The position numbers were made by a program, and so were the translations under genes. Of a stretch of 64,000 bases of DNA, positions 54,148-61,731 are shown in pieces. Within the stretch, counting starts at the first letter, position 1. The number at the start of each line of letters is the position of its first letter. Location of the stretch: contig NZ_BMFU01000004.1 in the NCBI RefSeq assembly GCF_014639235.1, forward strand, positions 303,222 to 367,221. The letters run 5' to 3'. Source of the stretch: Paenibacillus silvae (GTDB taxonomy: Bacteria > Bacillota > Bacilli > Paenibacillales > Paenibacillaceae). The notes under the pieces were generated by a model, which had not been told where the DNA came from, did not search any database, and was given only the letters and a program-made list of their open reading frames with translations.

Positions 54148-54198
54148 CTGTGAACACTGAAATGGGAAAAGGCCTGTGAACATAGAATGGGAAGAGGG
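54148..54198 (+). repeat. Imperfect two-copy 26-bp tandem repeat
   Basis: CTGTGAACACTGAAATGGG and CTGTGAACATAGAATGGG begin two head-to-tail units at 54148-54173 and 54174-54198; each ends in a GGGAARAGG purine run like a ribosome site. It fills the gap between rpiA and the broken gene and may be a recent duplication. Confidence 0.75.
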
Positions 54199-54750
54199 TG
54201 AGTATAATCACGAGGACAGAATCGGTAATTATACAAGATGAGCTTGTCCTTCGATGCGTTGAGCCACGTGACCTGGCTGAACTCTATGAACTGATCTACG
54301 GTGAGGACGAGCCTGAATGGAAACGATGGGACGCGCCTTATTATCCGCTGGAGCGTGTGAGTTACGAGCATTTTGAGCAGAATACGTTCAAACGATTGAG
54401 AGCGGATGAAGAGGAAGCACGCCCCGCATCTATTCGGGTTGTGGCTTGAGATCGGAATCGTGATCTACAAACCCTCAAGATGGGCCCGCGGCATTGGTAC
54501 GAGAGCTCTTCAAATGTGGTCAGGTTATTTATTCGAGCAAATGCCAATAGTCCGGGTTGGACTAACGACCTGGTCGGGCAACGAGCGAATGATGCGGGCT
54601 GCTGCCAAGGTTGGATTTCAGATTGAGGCACGTCTGCGAAAGTGCCGGATTGTACTTGGAGAGTACTATGATTCTATTCGTATGGGAATGCTTCGTGAGG
54701 AATGGGACCAGATGTGTGCCATAAGGGCGGACAGAAATGTAAACAACTGA
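54198..54750 (+). pseudogene. Acetyltransferase gene broken by an internal out-of-frame deletion
   Basis: Frame 1 (54198-54449) encodes the N-terminal part of a RimJ-type GNAT protein ending ARPASIRVVA then stop. A second frame (54406-54750) continues with WLEIGIVIYKPSRWARGIGT, LTTWSGNERMMRAAAKVG and YYDSIRMGMLREEW, the acetyl-CoA loop and C-terminus of the same family. The two parts do not overlap in content: about 20 residues that normally sit between them (the strand carrying the DGxxIG motif) are missing. That indicates a deletion of about 55-60 bases that also shifts the frame, not a simple sequencing slip. The gene is probably non-functional. Confidence 0.75.
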
Positions 54751-54765
54751 TGGAGGATTATAGAA

Positions 54766-55227
54766 ATGCTGAACACGGAGGATAACCGGGACCTGTCATT
54801 GCAATTATTCGTTGTACTTATTCGGGCCTATAATTCAGTGACATCACGCTCCAATCGGGACATCCAGAGCCATGGACTGAATTCAACAGAGTTTGGTGTA
54901 CTTGATCTGTTGTATCATAAAGGACCACAGGCTTTGCAGAAGATTGGTGAGAAGGTGCTGATGTCCAGTGGAAATATAACGTATGTTGTCGATAAGCTGC
55001 AAAATAAAAATCTGCTGTTTCGCAGACCTTCCAAGGAAGACCGGCGAGTGATATACGCTGAACTGACGGAAGAAGGCAAACAGTTGTTTACACAAATCTT
55101 TCCACAGCATCATCAAGTGATTATTGATATCCTGGATGGACTTGAAGCTTCCGAGAAGGTGGAAGCGATACGTCTGCTGAAAAAACTCGGACTTGCTGCT
55201 GAAGGTAAAACGGACCTGCGTTTATAA
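54766..55227 (+). CDS. MarR-family regulator, MhqR-like
   Basis: The 153-residue protein resembles the MhqR/YkvE group: SHGLNSTEFGVLDLLYHKGP, QKIGEKVLMSSGNITYVVDKL as the helix-turn-helix, and SKEDRRVIYAELTEEGKQL as the wing. MhqR regulates quinone and diamide stress genes in B. subtilis; whether this one shares that role is unproven. It begins 15 bases after the broken acetyltransferase gene, so it may now use that gene's promoter. A strong terminator overlaps its 3' end. Confidence 0.85.
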   Translation: MLNTEDNRDLSLQLFVVLIRAYNSVTSRSNRDIQSHGLNSTEFGVLDLLYHKGPQALQKIGEKVLMSSGNITYVVDKLQNKNLLFRRPSKEDRRVIYAELTEEGKQLFTQIFPQHHQVIIDILDGLEASEKVEAIRLLKKLGLAAEGKTDLRL

Positions 55228-55247
55228 CGTAGATCCGTTTTTTTTTT
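55209..55247 (+). terminator. Intrinsic terminator overlapping the MarR stop
   Basis: A 14-base stem (55209-55222 with 55226-55239, two G-T wobbles) has a three-base loop and is followed by eight more T. The left arm lies inside the last codons. Confidence 0.88.
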
Positions 55248-55330
55248 GTGTCCATAAATGGACTCTGATCCTGGCTATGTGACTTGCATACAGCTACATA
55301 ATATAGGAAGATTGAAATTCGAAAGAATAT

Positions 55331-55351
55331 GAACTCTTGTTCGTGTATAAT
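55331..55351 (+). promoter_or_regulatory. Promoter -10 box with GAAC-N4-GTTC operator before the B12 sensor operon
   Basis: TATAAT (55346-55351) lies 105 bases before the B12 protein start. GAACTCTTGTTC (55331-55342) is a GAAC-N4-GTTC palindrome placed between the -10 box and the expected -35. That shape is the core of the Gram-positive LexA (DinR) box, although the inner and outer bases do not fit the full consensus. Another regulator of the same symmetry is equally possible. Confidence 0.4.
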
Positions 55352-55455
55352 AGAACAGTGAAATTGCGTGATTTAGTTCGATTTTATTATTACTTAATAA
55401 TAGAGGAAGTAGAGTTCATACAGCTGCAGGATGCAGACAGGGGAGGAATGTGTCT

Positions 55456-56556
55456 ATGAGTCATCGGGAAGCTGGAGAGCGTTTACTTCAAAATGCAGGA
55501 ACCTTGGCTGAGAAAATAACCGAAAAGCAATATCGGTTGCAGCCTGATTTAATGGAACGTTTCGGTCCAATCGGAAAAATACGAACGAAGGAAGACTCAC
55601 GGTACAGCCTGAGTTATTTGGCAGAAAGTGTGCTTGTGAAGAGTCCAAGTTTATTCACTCACTATATATCCTGGTTAAAGGTACTGCTTGCAGGTTATCG
55701 GGTATCTGCCGAAGATCTGGAAGTGAACCTGCAGCTGATTAAAGAGTCGTTAGAAGAAGAGTTCGAACATCCTTACCTTGAATTTCTTCTGGAGTACCTT
55801 GAAATGGGCATTGAAGCAACCCGTCAGTCGGAATCGCAGAGTAGCTTTATTCATGCCTCCTTGCCCTATGGACTGGAGGCTCAGGCTTATGTACAGCATC
55901 TGCTTCATAATCGACGAAAGGAAGCTTTTGAACTGATCGAATCAGAGCTGGATGCGGGCGCATCGATTCGTGACATGTATTGTTACATTTTTCAGCCAGC
56001 GCAGTACGAGATCGGTCGATTGTGGCAGAAGAGAGAGATTAGTGTGGGCCAGGAGCATTTTTGCACAGCAGCAACACAATCGTTTATTTCAAGATTGTAT
56101 TCCAGATGGCTGCTTCAGCCTAATCAGGGGAAAAGGCTGGTCGCTGCCTGTGTCGGAAGTGAGCAGCACGAGATTGGATTACGCATGCTTACAGATGTAT
56201 TTGAAATGGAAGGCTGGGATACGTATTATCTCGGTGCGAATGTTCCGAATACAAGTATTGTAGAGGCCATTGGTCGGCATGAAACTGATGTAGTGGCAAT
56301 CTCTGTTACGATGACTTATCATCTTCATCTGGCTAAAGATTTGATTCAGCGCATTCGAAGCCATGCAGAAACGGCACATGTCAAAATAATGGTAGGCGGT
56401 TACCCGTTTAATATAGACAAGGAGTTATGGAGGGCAGTCGGCGCGGATGGTTATGCACCGGGAGCGGAGGAGGCTGTCGCTGTTGCGGAGCGTTTACTTA
56501 TTCATCCGGTATCGCTTGACAATGTAAGTGCGGCAAGTGAATCAGGAAAGGGATGA
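55456..56556 (+). CDS. Cobalamin-binding, CarH-like photoreceptor domain protein without a DNA-binding domain
   Basis: The 366-residue protein has an N-terminal helical region of unknown type (about 1-130), a four-helix cap with W190-x9-E200-H201 (the Wx9EH motif of adenosylcobalamin photoreceptors such as CarH), and a B12-binding Rossmann domain with E236-x-H238-x-x-G241, where His238 would be the lower cobalt ligand. Light breaks the cobalt-carbon bond in this family. Unlike CarH, no MerR-type DNA-binding domain is present, and the residue after Trp190 is Gln rather than the His that becomes the upper ligand. ATG 55456 follows GGGAGGAA. A hybrid kinase gene starts four bases after its stop, suggesting a sensor-kinase pair. 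Confidence 0.85.
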   Translation: MSHREAGERLLQNAGTLAEKITEKQYRLQPDLMERFGPIGKIRTKEDSRYSLSYLAESVLVKSPSLFTHYISWLKVLLAGYRVSAEDLEVNLQLIKESLEEEFEHPYLEFLLEYLEMGIEATRQSESQSSFIHASLPYGLEAQAYVQHLLHNRRKEAFELIESELDAGASIRDMYCYIFQPAQYEIGRLWQKREISVGQEHFCTAATQSFISRLYSRWLLQPNQGKRLVAACVGSEQHEIGLRMLTDVFEMEGWDTYYLGANVPNTSIVEAIGRHETDVVAISVTMTYHLHLAKDLIQRIRSHAETAHVKIMVGGYPFNIDKELWRAVGADGYAPGAEEAVAVAERLLIHPVSLDNVSAASESGKG

Positions 56557-56560
56557 AGTG

Positions 56561-58327
56561 ATGTCTAATGACAATGAGGAGATACAGAGACTGCGTCGAA
56601 CGGTTGAGCAGTTGTCAGACCGGATGATTCGCAGCAAAGAGCAGGAGGAGCGCACGCTCTCTGCGTTTTCGGCAATGAATAACGAACTGGTCACGCTCCA
56701 GCGGAGACTTGCCAAGAACAATGCGAATCTGGAGTCCGCGCGGCAGCAGGCAGTAGAATCGGACGAGTCAAAAAGTGCTTTTATGGCGGTTGTCAGTCAT
56801 GATTTTCGCACACCGCTGAATGGCATATTGGGAATGGCGGAATTGTTAGCCCGGTCTCCCTTGTCCGAGGAGCAGAAAAATTCAGTCACGGTTATCCAGG
56901 AAGCGGCGAAGCTTCTGCTCAAATTAATTGAGGATCTTCTGGATCTATCGAAGCTTGAGGCGGGGCAGATGCGACTTGAACAGGGCGAAGTCAACCTTCA
57001 GGCGATATTGGACCAGATTGCGCAGCTGCTTCGGCCGCAAATCGAGAAGACAGGAAATCGGTTGTTGATTGATTTTGATGCTGAAGTTGCGTCTGTACTG
57101 CAAGGGGATTCGACAAGAATAACCCAGGTGCTGATCAATTTGATCCAGAATGCCAACAAATTTACGACGGATGGCTTGGTAGAAGTGCGTGTGAAACGAT
57201 TGAAGCATCAAGTCCATCATGCTCAGCTTATACGATTTGAGGTGCAAGACACCGGGATAGGCATTCCAGAAGCAGATCAGGCCCGTCTCTTTGAGCCTTA
57301 TGTGCAGACCGAGCAGGGGCGTGCGAAAAAATATGAGGGTACAGGGCTTGGCTTGTCTATATGTAAATCACTGGTTACCCTGATGAATGGGCAGATTGGC
57401 ATCAAGAGTAAGGAAGGGCAAGGCTCCACCTTCTGGTTTGAAATAGAGCTGGGTGTACGTGCGGATCAAGGCGATGAATCCGTGCAGCGAGCTGCGGGAG
57501 AGGACCTACCGGTTCATTCGGATGACCCGGGTTATGATGATAGCTGTGCTCCTAAAGCGGATTCTCATGAAGCAACCAAGAAGGCTTCACTTGCCCTGCC
57601 TATGCTGCTCGCTGATGATAATGCAATTAACCGCCAGCTTGTGCAGTTACAATTAAAGAAGCTGGGCTATACCCAAGTGGAATGTGTATCCAACGGGCAG
57701 GAAGCGCTAGATGCGTTTCGTCATAAAACATACAGCCTGATTCTGATGGACAGCATGATGCCTGTTATGGACGGAATCGAAGCTGCTCGACAGATTCGCA
57801 TCATAGAGCAGAATGAAATGCGTGAACCGACACCGATTATTGCAATGACAGGTAACGTGATGAAAAGTGAGAAGGAACGATGTTACGAGGCCGGGATGAA
57901 TGATTTTATAGGTAAACCATGTACCCTGGATGTGCTTGGAGTTGCGATCCGAAAATGGCATTCGGCGTCCAAGCCTGTTGAGATATTGAATATGAACGTT
58001 GTTCGTGAAATTGCTGCCTTGAATACGGACGGGAACGAAACGCTGCTTAGCATGCTGCTGGAGATGTACCGTGCGGAGACGCCCGGCAAGATTGAAGACC
58101 TGCGCAGACATGTGGTTTCTGCGGATCATACAGCGGCAGTAGAGACAGCACATGACTTGAAATCAGGAAGTCTGAGTCTGGGCATCAGCTATCTTTCAAA
58201 CTTGTTTAGTCAGATAGAAGAACATGCCAAAAAAGAGCAGACACATCTGGCAGAGCCGCTGCTGGACAAGCTTCTTCCGGCGTATCAGGCGGCATGTGAA
58301 GCACTAAGGCAGGCTAACACCGATTAA
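56561..58327 (+). CDS. Soluble hybrid histidine kinase: HisKA, ATPase, receiver, HPt
   Basis: The 588-residue protein has an N-terminal coiled coil (1-70), a HisKA domain with His80 in VVSHDFRTPLNG, an ATPase domain (NANKF, DTGIGIPE, GTGLGLSI), a receiver domain (acidic pair in LADDN, phosphoacceptor Asp397 in LMDSMMP, Lys452 in GKP) and a C-terminal HPt domain with His531 in AHDLKSGSLSLG. There is no membrane helix, PAS or GAF domain, so it lacks its own input. It starts four bases after the B12-binding protein; the obvious reading is that this protein supplies the signal and the coiled coil receives it. The final response regulator is not in the window. The frame is open to 56528, but ATG 56561 fits GGAAAGGG. 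Confidence 0.9.
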   Translation: MSNDNEEIQRLRRTVEQLSDRMIRSKEQEERTLSAFSAMNNELVTLQRRLAKNNANLESARQQAVESDESKSAFMAVVSHDFRTPLNGILGMAELLARSPLSEEQKNSVTVIQEAAKLLLKLIEDLLDLSKLEAGQMRLEQGEVNLQAILDQIAQLLRPQIEKTGNRLLIDFDAEVASVLQGDSTRITQVLINLIQNANKFTTDGLVEVRVKRLKHQVHHAQLIRFEVQDTGIGIPEADQARLFEPYVQTEQGRAKKYEGTGLGLSICKSLVTLMNGQIGIKSKEGQGSTFWFEIELGVRADQGDESVQRAAGEDLPVHSDDPGYDDSCAPKADSHEATKKASLALPMLLADDNAINRQLVQLQLKKLGYTQVECVSNGQEALDAFRHKTYSLILMDSMMPVMDGIEAARQIRIIEQNEMREPTPIIAMTGNVMKSEKERCYEAGMNDFIGKPCTLDVLGVAIRKWHSASKPVEILNMNVVREIAALNTDGNETLLSMLLEMYRAETPGKIEDLRRHVVSADHTAAVETAHDLKSGSLSLGISYLSNLFSQIEEHAKKEQTHLAEPLLDKLLPAYQAACEALRQANTD

Positions 58328-58396
58328 AGTTTTCACACGTTATTATATGTTAAACAGGGTCGCTTACCCGAGCGTTAACTGAGGGGGATTGGATTT

Positions 58397-59338
58397 GTGA
58401 TCATCTATGGGCTTGCGGCTTTGATCGTAGGAATATTGGCTATATTATGGGCCGGTGGGCTTTACTTTTTCAAAACGGCGATTCGTCGTACTCCGAAAAC
58501 ATTTTTGGTGGACAATCCTAATCTGAAAACCGAGGCGGAGGAGGAATTGATCAGCAACGCTGCCGATCTGCACTGGTTTGATGCACAGCAGAGCGAGAGG
58601 GTGATGATTCGATCTCACGATGGCTTGAAGCTATATGGAACCTGGCTGTCTGCGAAGCAGCCTTCTGCCCCAACCGTGATTCTGGCCCATGGCTATTCTG
58701 GAAGAGGCAGAGAAATGGCGGGTTTTGCCAGATTTTATGCTGAAACGCTCGGTTACAACGTATTAATGCCGGATGACCGTGGACATGGTGAAAGCGAAGG
58801 GGATATCATTGGCTTTGGCTGGCTGGACAGGAAAGATTATGTTCAATGGATCGGATGGGTACTGGAACGCACAGGAAAACATTCAGATATTGTGCTGCAC
58901 GGTATTTCCATGGGCGGAGCGACGGTGCTGATGACAGGGGGCGAAGAGCTGCCGGATCAAGTCAAAGCCATTGTGTCGGATTGTGCTTACACTTCAGTCG
59001 AAGAAGAGCTAACATTCCAATTGAAGCAGCTTTACAAGCTTCCTGCCTTCCCTTTTATTCCGATCACCAGCTTGATTACCAAATGGAAGGCCGGGTATTC
59101 GTTCAAAGAGGCTTCGGCACTGAAGCAGCTCGCCCAAGTTCACGTTCCGGTGCTGTTCATTCATGGTGAGGCAGATACTTTTGTGCCGACATCAATGGTA
59201 TATCGGTTGTACGAAGCTTGTGCCACAGATAAGGAGCTGCTGACGATACCACGCGCAGGTCACGGCACGGCGTTTAGGATGGATCAAGACCGATATAAAT
59301 CTGTGCTGGAAGCTTTTTTACAGGAACATATTTCGTAG
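58397..59338 (+). CDS. Membrane-anchored alpha/beta hydrolase (YqkD-like)
   Basis: The 313-residue protein begins with a membrane helix (about 3-23) and continues with an alpha/beta hydrolase fold: ILAHGYSGRGREMAG (oxyanion region), MPDDRGHGES, the nucleophile elbow HGISMGGA, FIHGEADTFVP (acid) and RAGHGTAF (His). The family includes YqkD of B. subtilis, of unknown substrate. GTG 58397 follows GAGGGGG. It is 69 bases downstream of the hybrid kinase gene with no terminator, so it may share its transcript. Confidence 0.82.
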   Translation: MIIYGLAALIVGILAILWAGGLYFFKTAIRRTPKTFLVDNPNLKTEAEEELISNAADLHWFDAQQSERVMIRSHDGLKLYGTWLSAKQPSAPTVILAHGYSGRGREMAGFARFYAETLGYNVLMPDDRGHGESEGDIIGFGWLDRKDYVQWIGWVLERTGKHSDIVLHGISMGGATVLMTGGEELPDQVKAIVSDCAYTSVEEELTFQLKQLYKLPAFPFIPITSLITKWKAGYSFKEASALKQLAQVHVPVLFIHGEADTFVPTSMVYRLYEACATDKELLTIPRAGHGTAFRMDQDRYKSVLEAFLQEHIS

Positions 59339-59417
59339 CATCAGATCATGTATTTACTCACGTATGGATGGCAGGTATCTATAAAGAAGAAGCAGTAGTG
59401 TTTGAAAGGAGATCGAT

Positions 59418-59747
59418 ATGCCACGTTTTTCAAGAGAATGCTCTTATTGCCATGAATCTATGGCAGCGGATGAATTCAAATGTAAATCATGCGGTAATAT
59501 GGTCACAACCAAAACAGCCAAGCCGAAACAACCGTATATGCTGGAGTATGAAGAATCTATACTGGATCGTTACTCTATGATGCTGCTGGTGCTGATTACA
59601 CTCTTTCTCTCACCCATCGCGGTAACGATCGGAGGCGTGCTGTTATTTAATGATTATGCAAGCAAGCGGGATGCAGGGAAAATTCTGGTGACCGCTGGTT
59701 TGATCATGATGATTGTACACGTGATTCTTTATTTCGCTTTCTGGTGA
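59418..59747 (+). CDS. Small membrane protein with zinc-ribbon
   Basis: The 109-residue protein has a CxxC pair at residues 8-11 (CSYC) and another at 22-25 (CKSC), which should bind one zinc ion, then a Lys-rich linker and two membrane helices (about 53-76 and 86-108). The layout fits small bacterial zinc-ribbon membrane proteins of unknown function. GGAG precedes the ATG. It may be cotranscribed with the hydrolase 79 bases upstream. Confidence 0.75.
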   Translation: MPRFSRECSYCHESMAADEFKCKSCGNMVTTKTAKPKQPYMLEYEESILDRYSMMLLVLITLFLSPIAVTIGGVLLFNDYASKRDAGKILVTAGLIMMIVHVILYFAFW

Positions 59748-59790
59748 ACGTTACTGTGAACATCTAAATTGATTTGCAGGAGGTGCCGGA

Positions 59791-60504
59791 ATGGGAAAAC
59801 AACAATTTGAGGCTGCTCGTCAAGCTGAAGCGGGGTATCATTCCAATTTTTATAAAAACAATGAATTGTTTGAAGACGGAACTTGGATGTCCAGACCGAT
59901 GCCCTTGGTTATGGAAATGCTGGAACGGCTGCTTGTTCACAAAAAAGAACTGCGTGTACTTGATTTGGGATGCGGTGTCGGCAGACATACCATACCGATC
60001 GCACAGCGTCTGACAGACACCAACAGCGAAGTTATTGGTGTAGATCTGCTGGATGAAGCGGTGGACGGACTTAACAAGTATGCGAAGCGGTATGAGGTGA
60101 ATCATATCGTTCGGGCAGAAAAAGCAGATGTTGAGCATTATCAGGTTCAGCCGAATGCTTTTGATTTTATTGCAGCCTGTTCATGTCTGGAGCATACCTC
60201 CAGCAAAGAAGCTTTGCTTGAAACGGTGGAGCGATTAAAAGCGGGAACTCGGCTCGGAGGCATTCATTGTATAACGATGAGCACTAGCGTAGAGGAAAAG
60301 GAAATTCAAACAGGCCGTCAGATCGAGCCGTTGATTGAATTAAATCTGTCCACATCCGAAGCCATCACATTGCTGGAACAGGCTTACGAAGGGTGGAACA
60401 TCCTTTTTCAAGAGCATGTGACCCAGACGATTCAAGAAGAAAAGTATGATGAACCCACGGAGTTTCGCTGTGAGCTGCTTCGGTTTGCTGTGCAGAAGGA
60501 TTAA
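59791..60504 (+). CDS. SAM-dependent methyltransferase, class I
   Basis: The 237-residue protein has the SAM-binding motif I VLDLGCGVGRHTIPIA, the acidic motif II end (VIGVDLLDEAV) and a FDFIAACSCLEHT strand (motif IV). It likely methylates a small molecule; the acceptor is unknown. GGAGG lies ten bases before the ATG. It is 43 bases downstream of the zinc-ribbon gene. Confidence 0.82.
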   Translation: MGKQQFEAARQAEAGYHSNFYKNNELFEDGTWMSRPMPLVMEMLERLLVHKKELRVLDLGCGVGRHTIPIAQRLTDTNSEVIGVDLLDEAVDGLNKYAKRYEVNHIVRAEKADVEHYQVQPNAFDFIAACSCLEHTSSKEALLETVERLKAGTRLGGIHCITMSTSVEEKEIQTGRQIEPLIELNLSTSEAITLLEQAYEGWNILFQEHVTQTIQEEKYDEPTEFRCELLRFAVQKD

Positions 60505-60608
60505 TCGACTTGTCTTGAACTTTGCAAAAATAAAGTCTACAATACGATAACGGGTTTGAGCATGTCTTAACGATTGCAGAGCTGAATAAGTCTTTTGGAG
60601 GAATTGTT

Positions 60609-61043
60609 TTGTTGAAAAATTTGAAGCCTCGTTTGAAGGAGCTGGAAGTTCAGGAGTTGTTATCCTACTCTGTCTTTCCAGACCCGGATCAGGTGAACCA
60701 AGCAATACAGGAGTATGAGACACAGGAGACATTGTTTCTGTCTGGTTATGAAGACGAGGAACAACTGGTCGGTCTTATTGGATATGAGCACACCGGGCCA
60801 AGCGAAATTACAATTCGCCATATTGCCGTGCTGCCGGAGAATCGGTTCAAAAATTATGGTCGCGGAATGATCTCACAGCTGCTTGCCGCCCATAATCCCG
60901 ATACGTTGATCGCAGAAACGGACCATGAAGCGGTTGAGTTTTACCGTAACAGCGGATTTATCGTATACAGCCTTGGTGAGTTATATCCTGGTGTGGAGAG
61001 ATTTCGCTGTGTATTAGAGAAAGAAGATGAGCAGGACGAGTAG
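60609..61043 (+). CDS. GNAT-family N-acetyltransferase
   Basis: The 144-residue protein starts at TTG 60609 behind GGAGG (60597-60601). It has the GNAT core: ITIRHIAVLPENRFKNYGRGMISQLL for strand 4 and the acetyl-CoA loop, then AETDHEAVEFYRNSGFIVYS. It is a compact single domain. Substrate unknown. A terminator follows. Confidence 0.8.
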   Translation: MLKNLKPRLKELEVQELLSYSVFPDPDQVNQAIQEYETQETLFLSGYEDEEQLVGLIGYEHTGPSEITIRHIAVLPENRFKNYGRGMISQLLAAHNPDTLIAETDHEAVEFYRNSGFIVYSLGELYPGVERFRCVLEKEDEQDE

Positions 61044-61115
61044 TGCGTGCATAGAAGTGATCATTATAAAGTCATGAGAAGCTGCACTCACATACTCCTA
61101 TACTTGATACAACCG

Positions 61116-61165
61116 ACAGGATGTCGGACTTGGCAAATGTGCTGAGTCAGATGTCCTGTTTTTTT
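61116..61165 (+). terminator. Intrinsic terminator before the MarR-MMPL unit
   Basis: ACAGGATGTCGGACT (61116-61130) pairs imperfectly with AGTCAGATGTCCTGT (61145-61159), with ACAGGA/TCCTGT and GACT/AGTC perfect, and seven T follow. Confidence 0.7.
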
Positions 61166-61200
61166 ATTTTCTAAATAGGATATAAGTATTGCTTTATAAC

Positions 61201-61252
61201 ATAGTTTCATTATAGAATAGTTTTGTTGATGAATAGTTCGTTATGTGAACTA
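61201..61252. promoter_or_regulatory. Phased repeats and inverted repeat before the MarR-MMPL unit
   Basis: ATAGTT occurs at 61201, 61217 and 61233, each exactly 16 bases apart. The last is part of an inverted repeat, TAGTTC (61234-61239) and GAACTA (61247-61252). It sits just upstream of the MarR start and overlaps a possible promoter (TTGCTT near 61184). It is a good candidate for the MarR operator. Confidence 0.5.
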
Positions 61253-61272
61253 GTTTGGGAAGGAGGATATCC

Positions 61273-61731
61273 ATGAGCGCCACGGATGCAAAAAGTTTGG
61301 TCAATCGTTATTTGGACGCCTGGTTTTTAGTGACAAAGCGATTTGACACTCAGATAAGGGAAAAGGTAGGTCAGACGATCACGACGGATCAGTTTTGTGC
61401 ACTGCGCCTCATTCATGAGAAGCCTGCCTGTACCCCCTCAGATCTGGCTGAGCTTCTATGTGTAGGCAAGAGCAGCATTACGGCTCTAGTGAATAAGCTG
61501 GCTGACCGGAATCTGGTGCATCGCACAGGTGACGAGCGTGACCGTCGCGTCATCTATCTCACCTTGACCGATATGGGTTTACAGATTTACAGGGAAACAG
61601 AGCTGGAGATTCAGAACGTCCTGGAGCCTTACTTGAAGCATTTTACACCAGAAGCAGTCCAGAATTTTATTGAATCATTTGAGAAGCTGGCAGCGTTGTT
61701 AACACAAGAAGAAGGGCTGGAGAAACAATGA
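61273..61731 (+). CDS. MarR-family regulator of the MMPL transporter (YdgG-like)
   Basis: The 152-residue protein has the MarR fold: SDLAELLCVGKSSITALVNKL as the helix-turn-helix and GDERDRRVIYLTLTDMG as the wing. ATG 61273 follows AAGGAGG at six bases; the frame is open to 61255. The stop overlaps the transporter start (ATGA), so the two are coupled. The pair resembles B. subtilis ydgG-ydgH, where the regulator represses the transporter. Confidence 0.85.
   Translation: MSATDAKSLVNRYLDAWFLVTKRFDTQIREKVGQTITTDQFCALRLIHEKPACTPSDLAELLCVGKSSITALVNKLADRNLVHRTGDERDRRVIYLTLTDMGLQIYRETELEIQNVLEPYLKHFTPEAVQNFIESFEKLAALLTQEEGLEKQ

Noticed and set aside
54198..54750. Reading the two acetyltransferase parts as two separate genes or as a sequencing frameshift
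   Set aside because: Each part lacks half of one GNAT domain, and the missing middle of about 20 residues cannot be explained by a single-base error.
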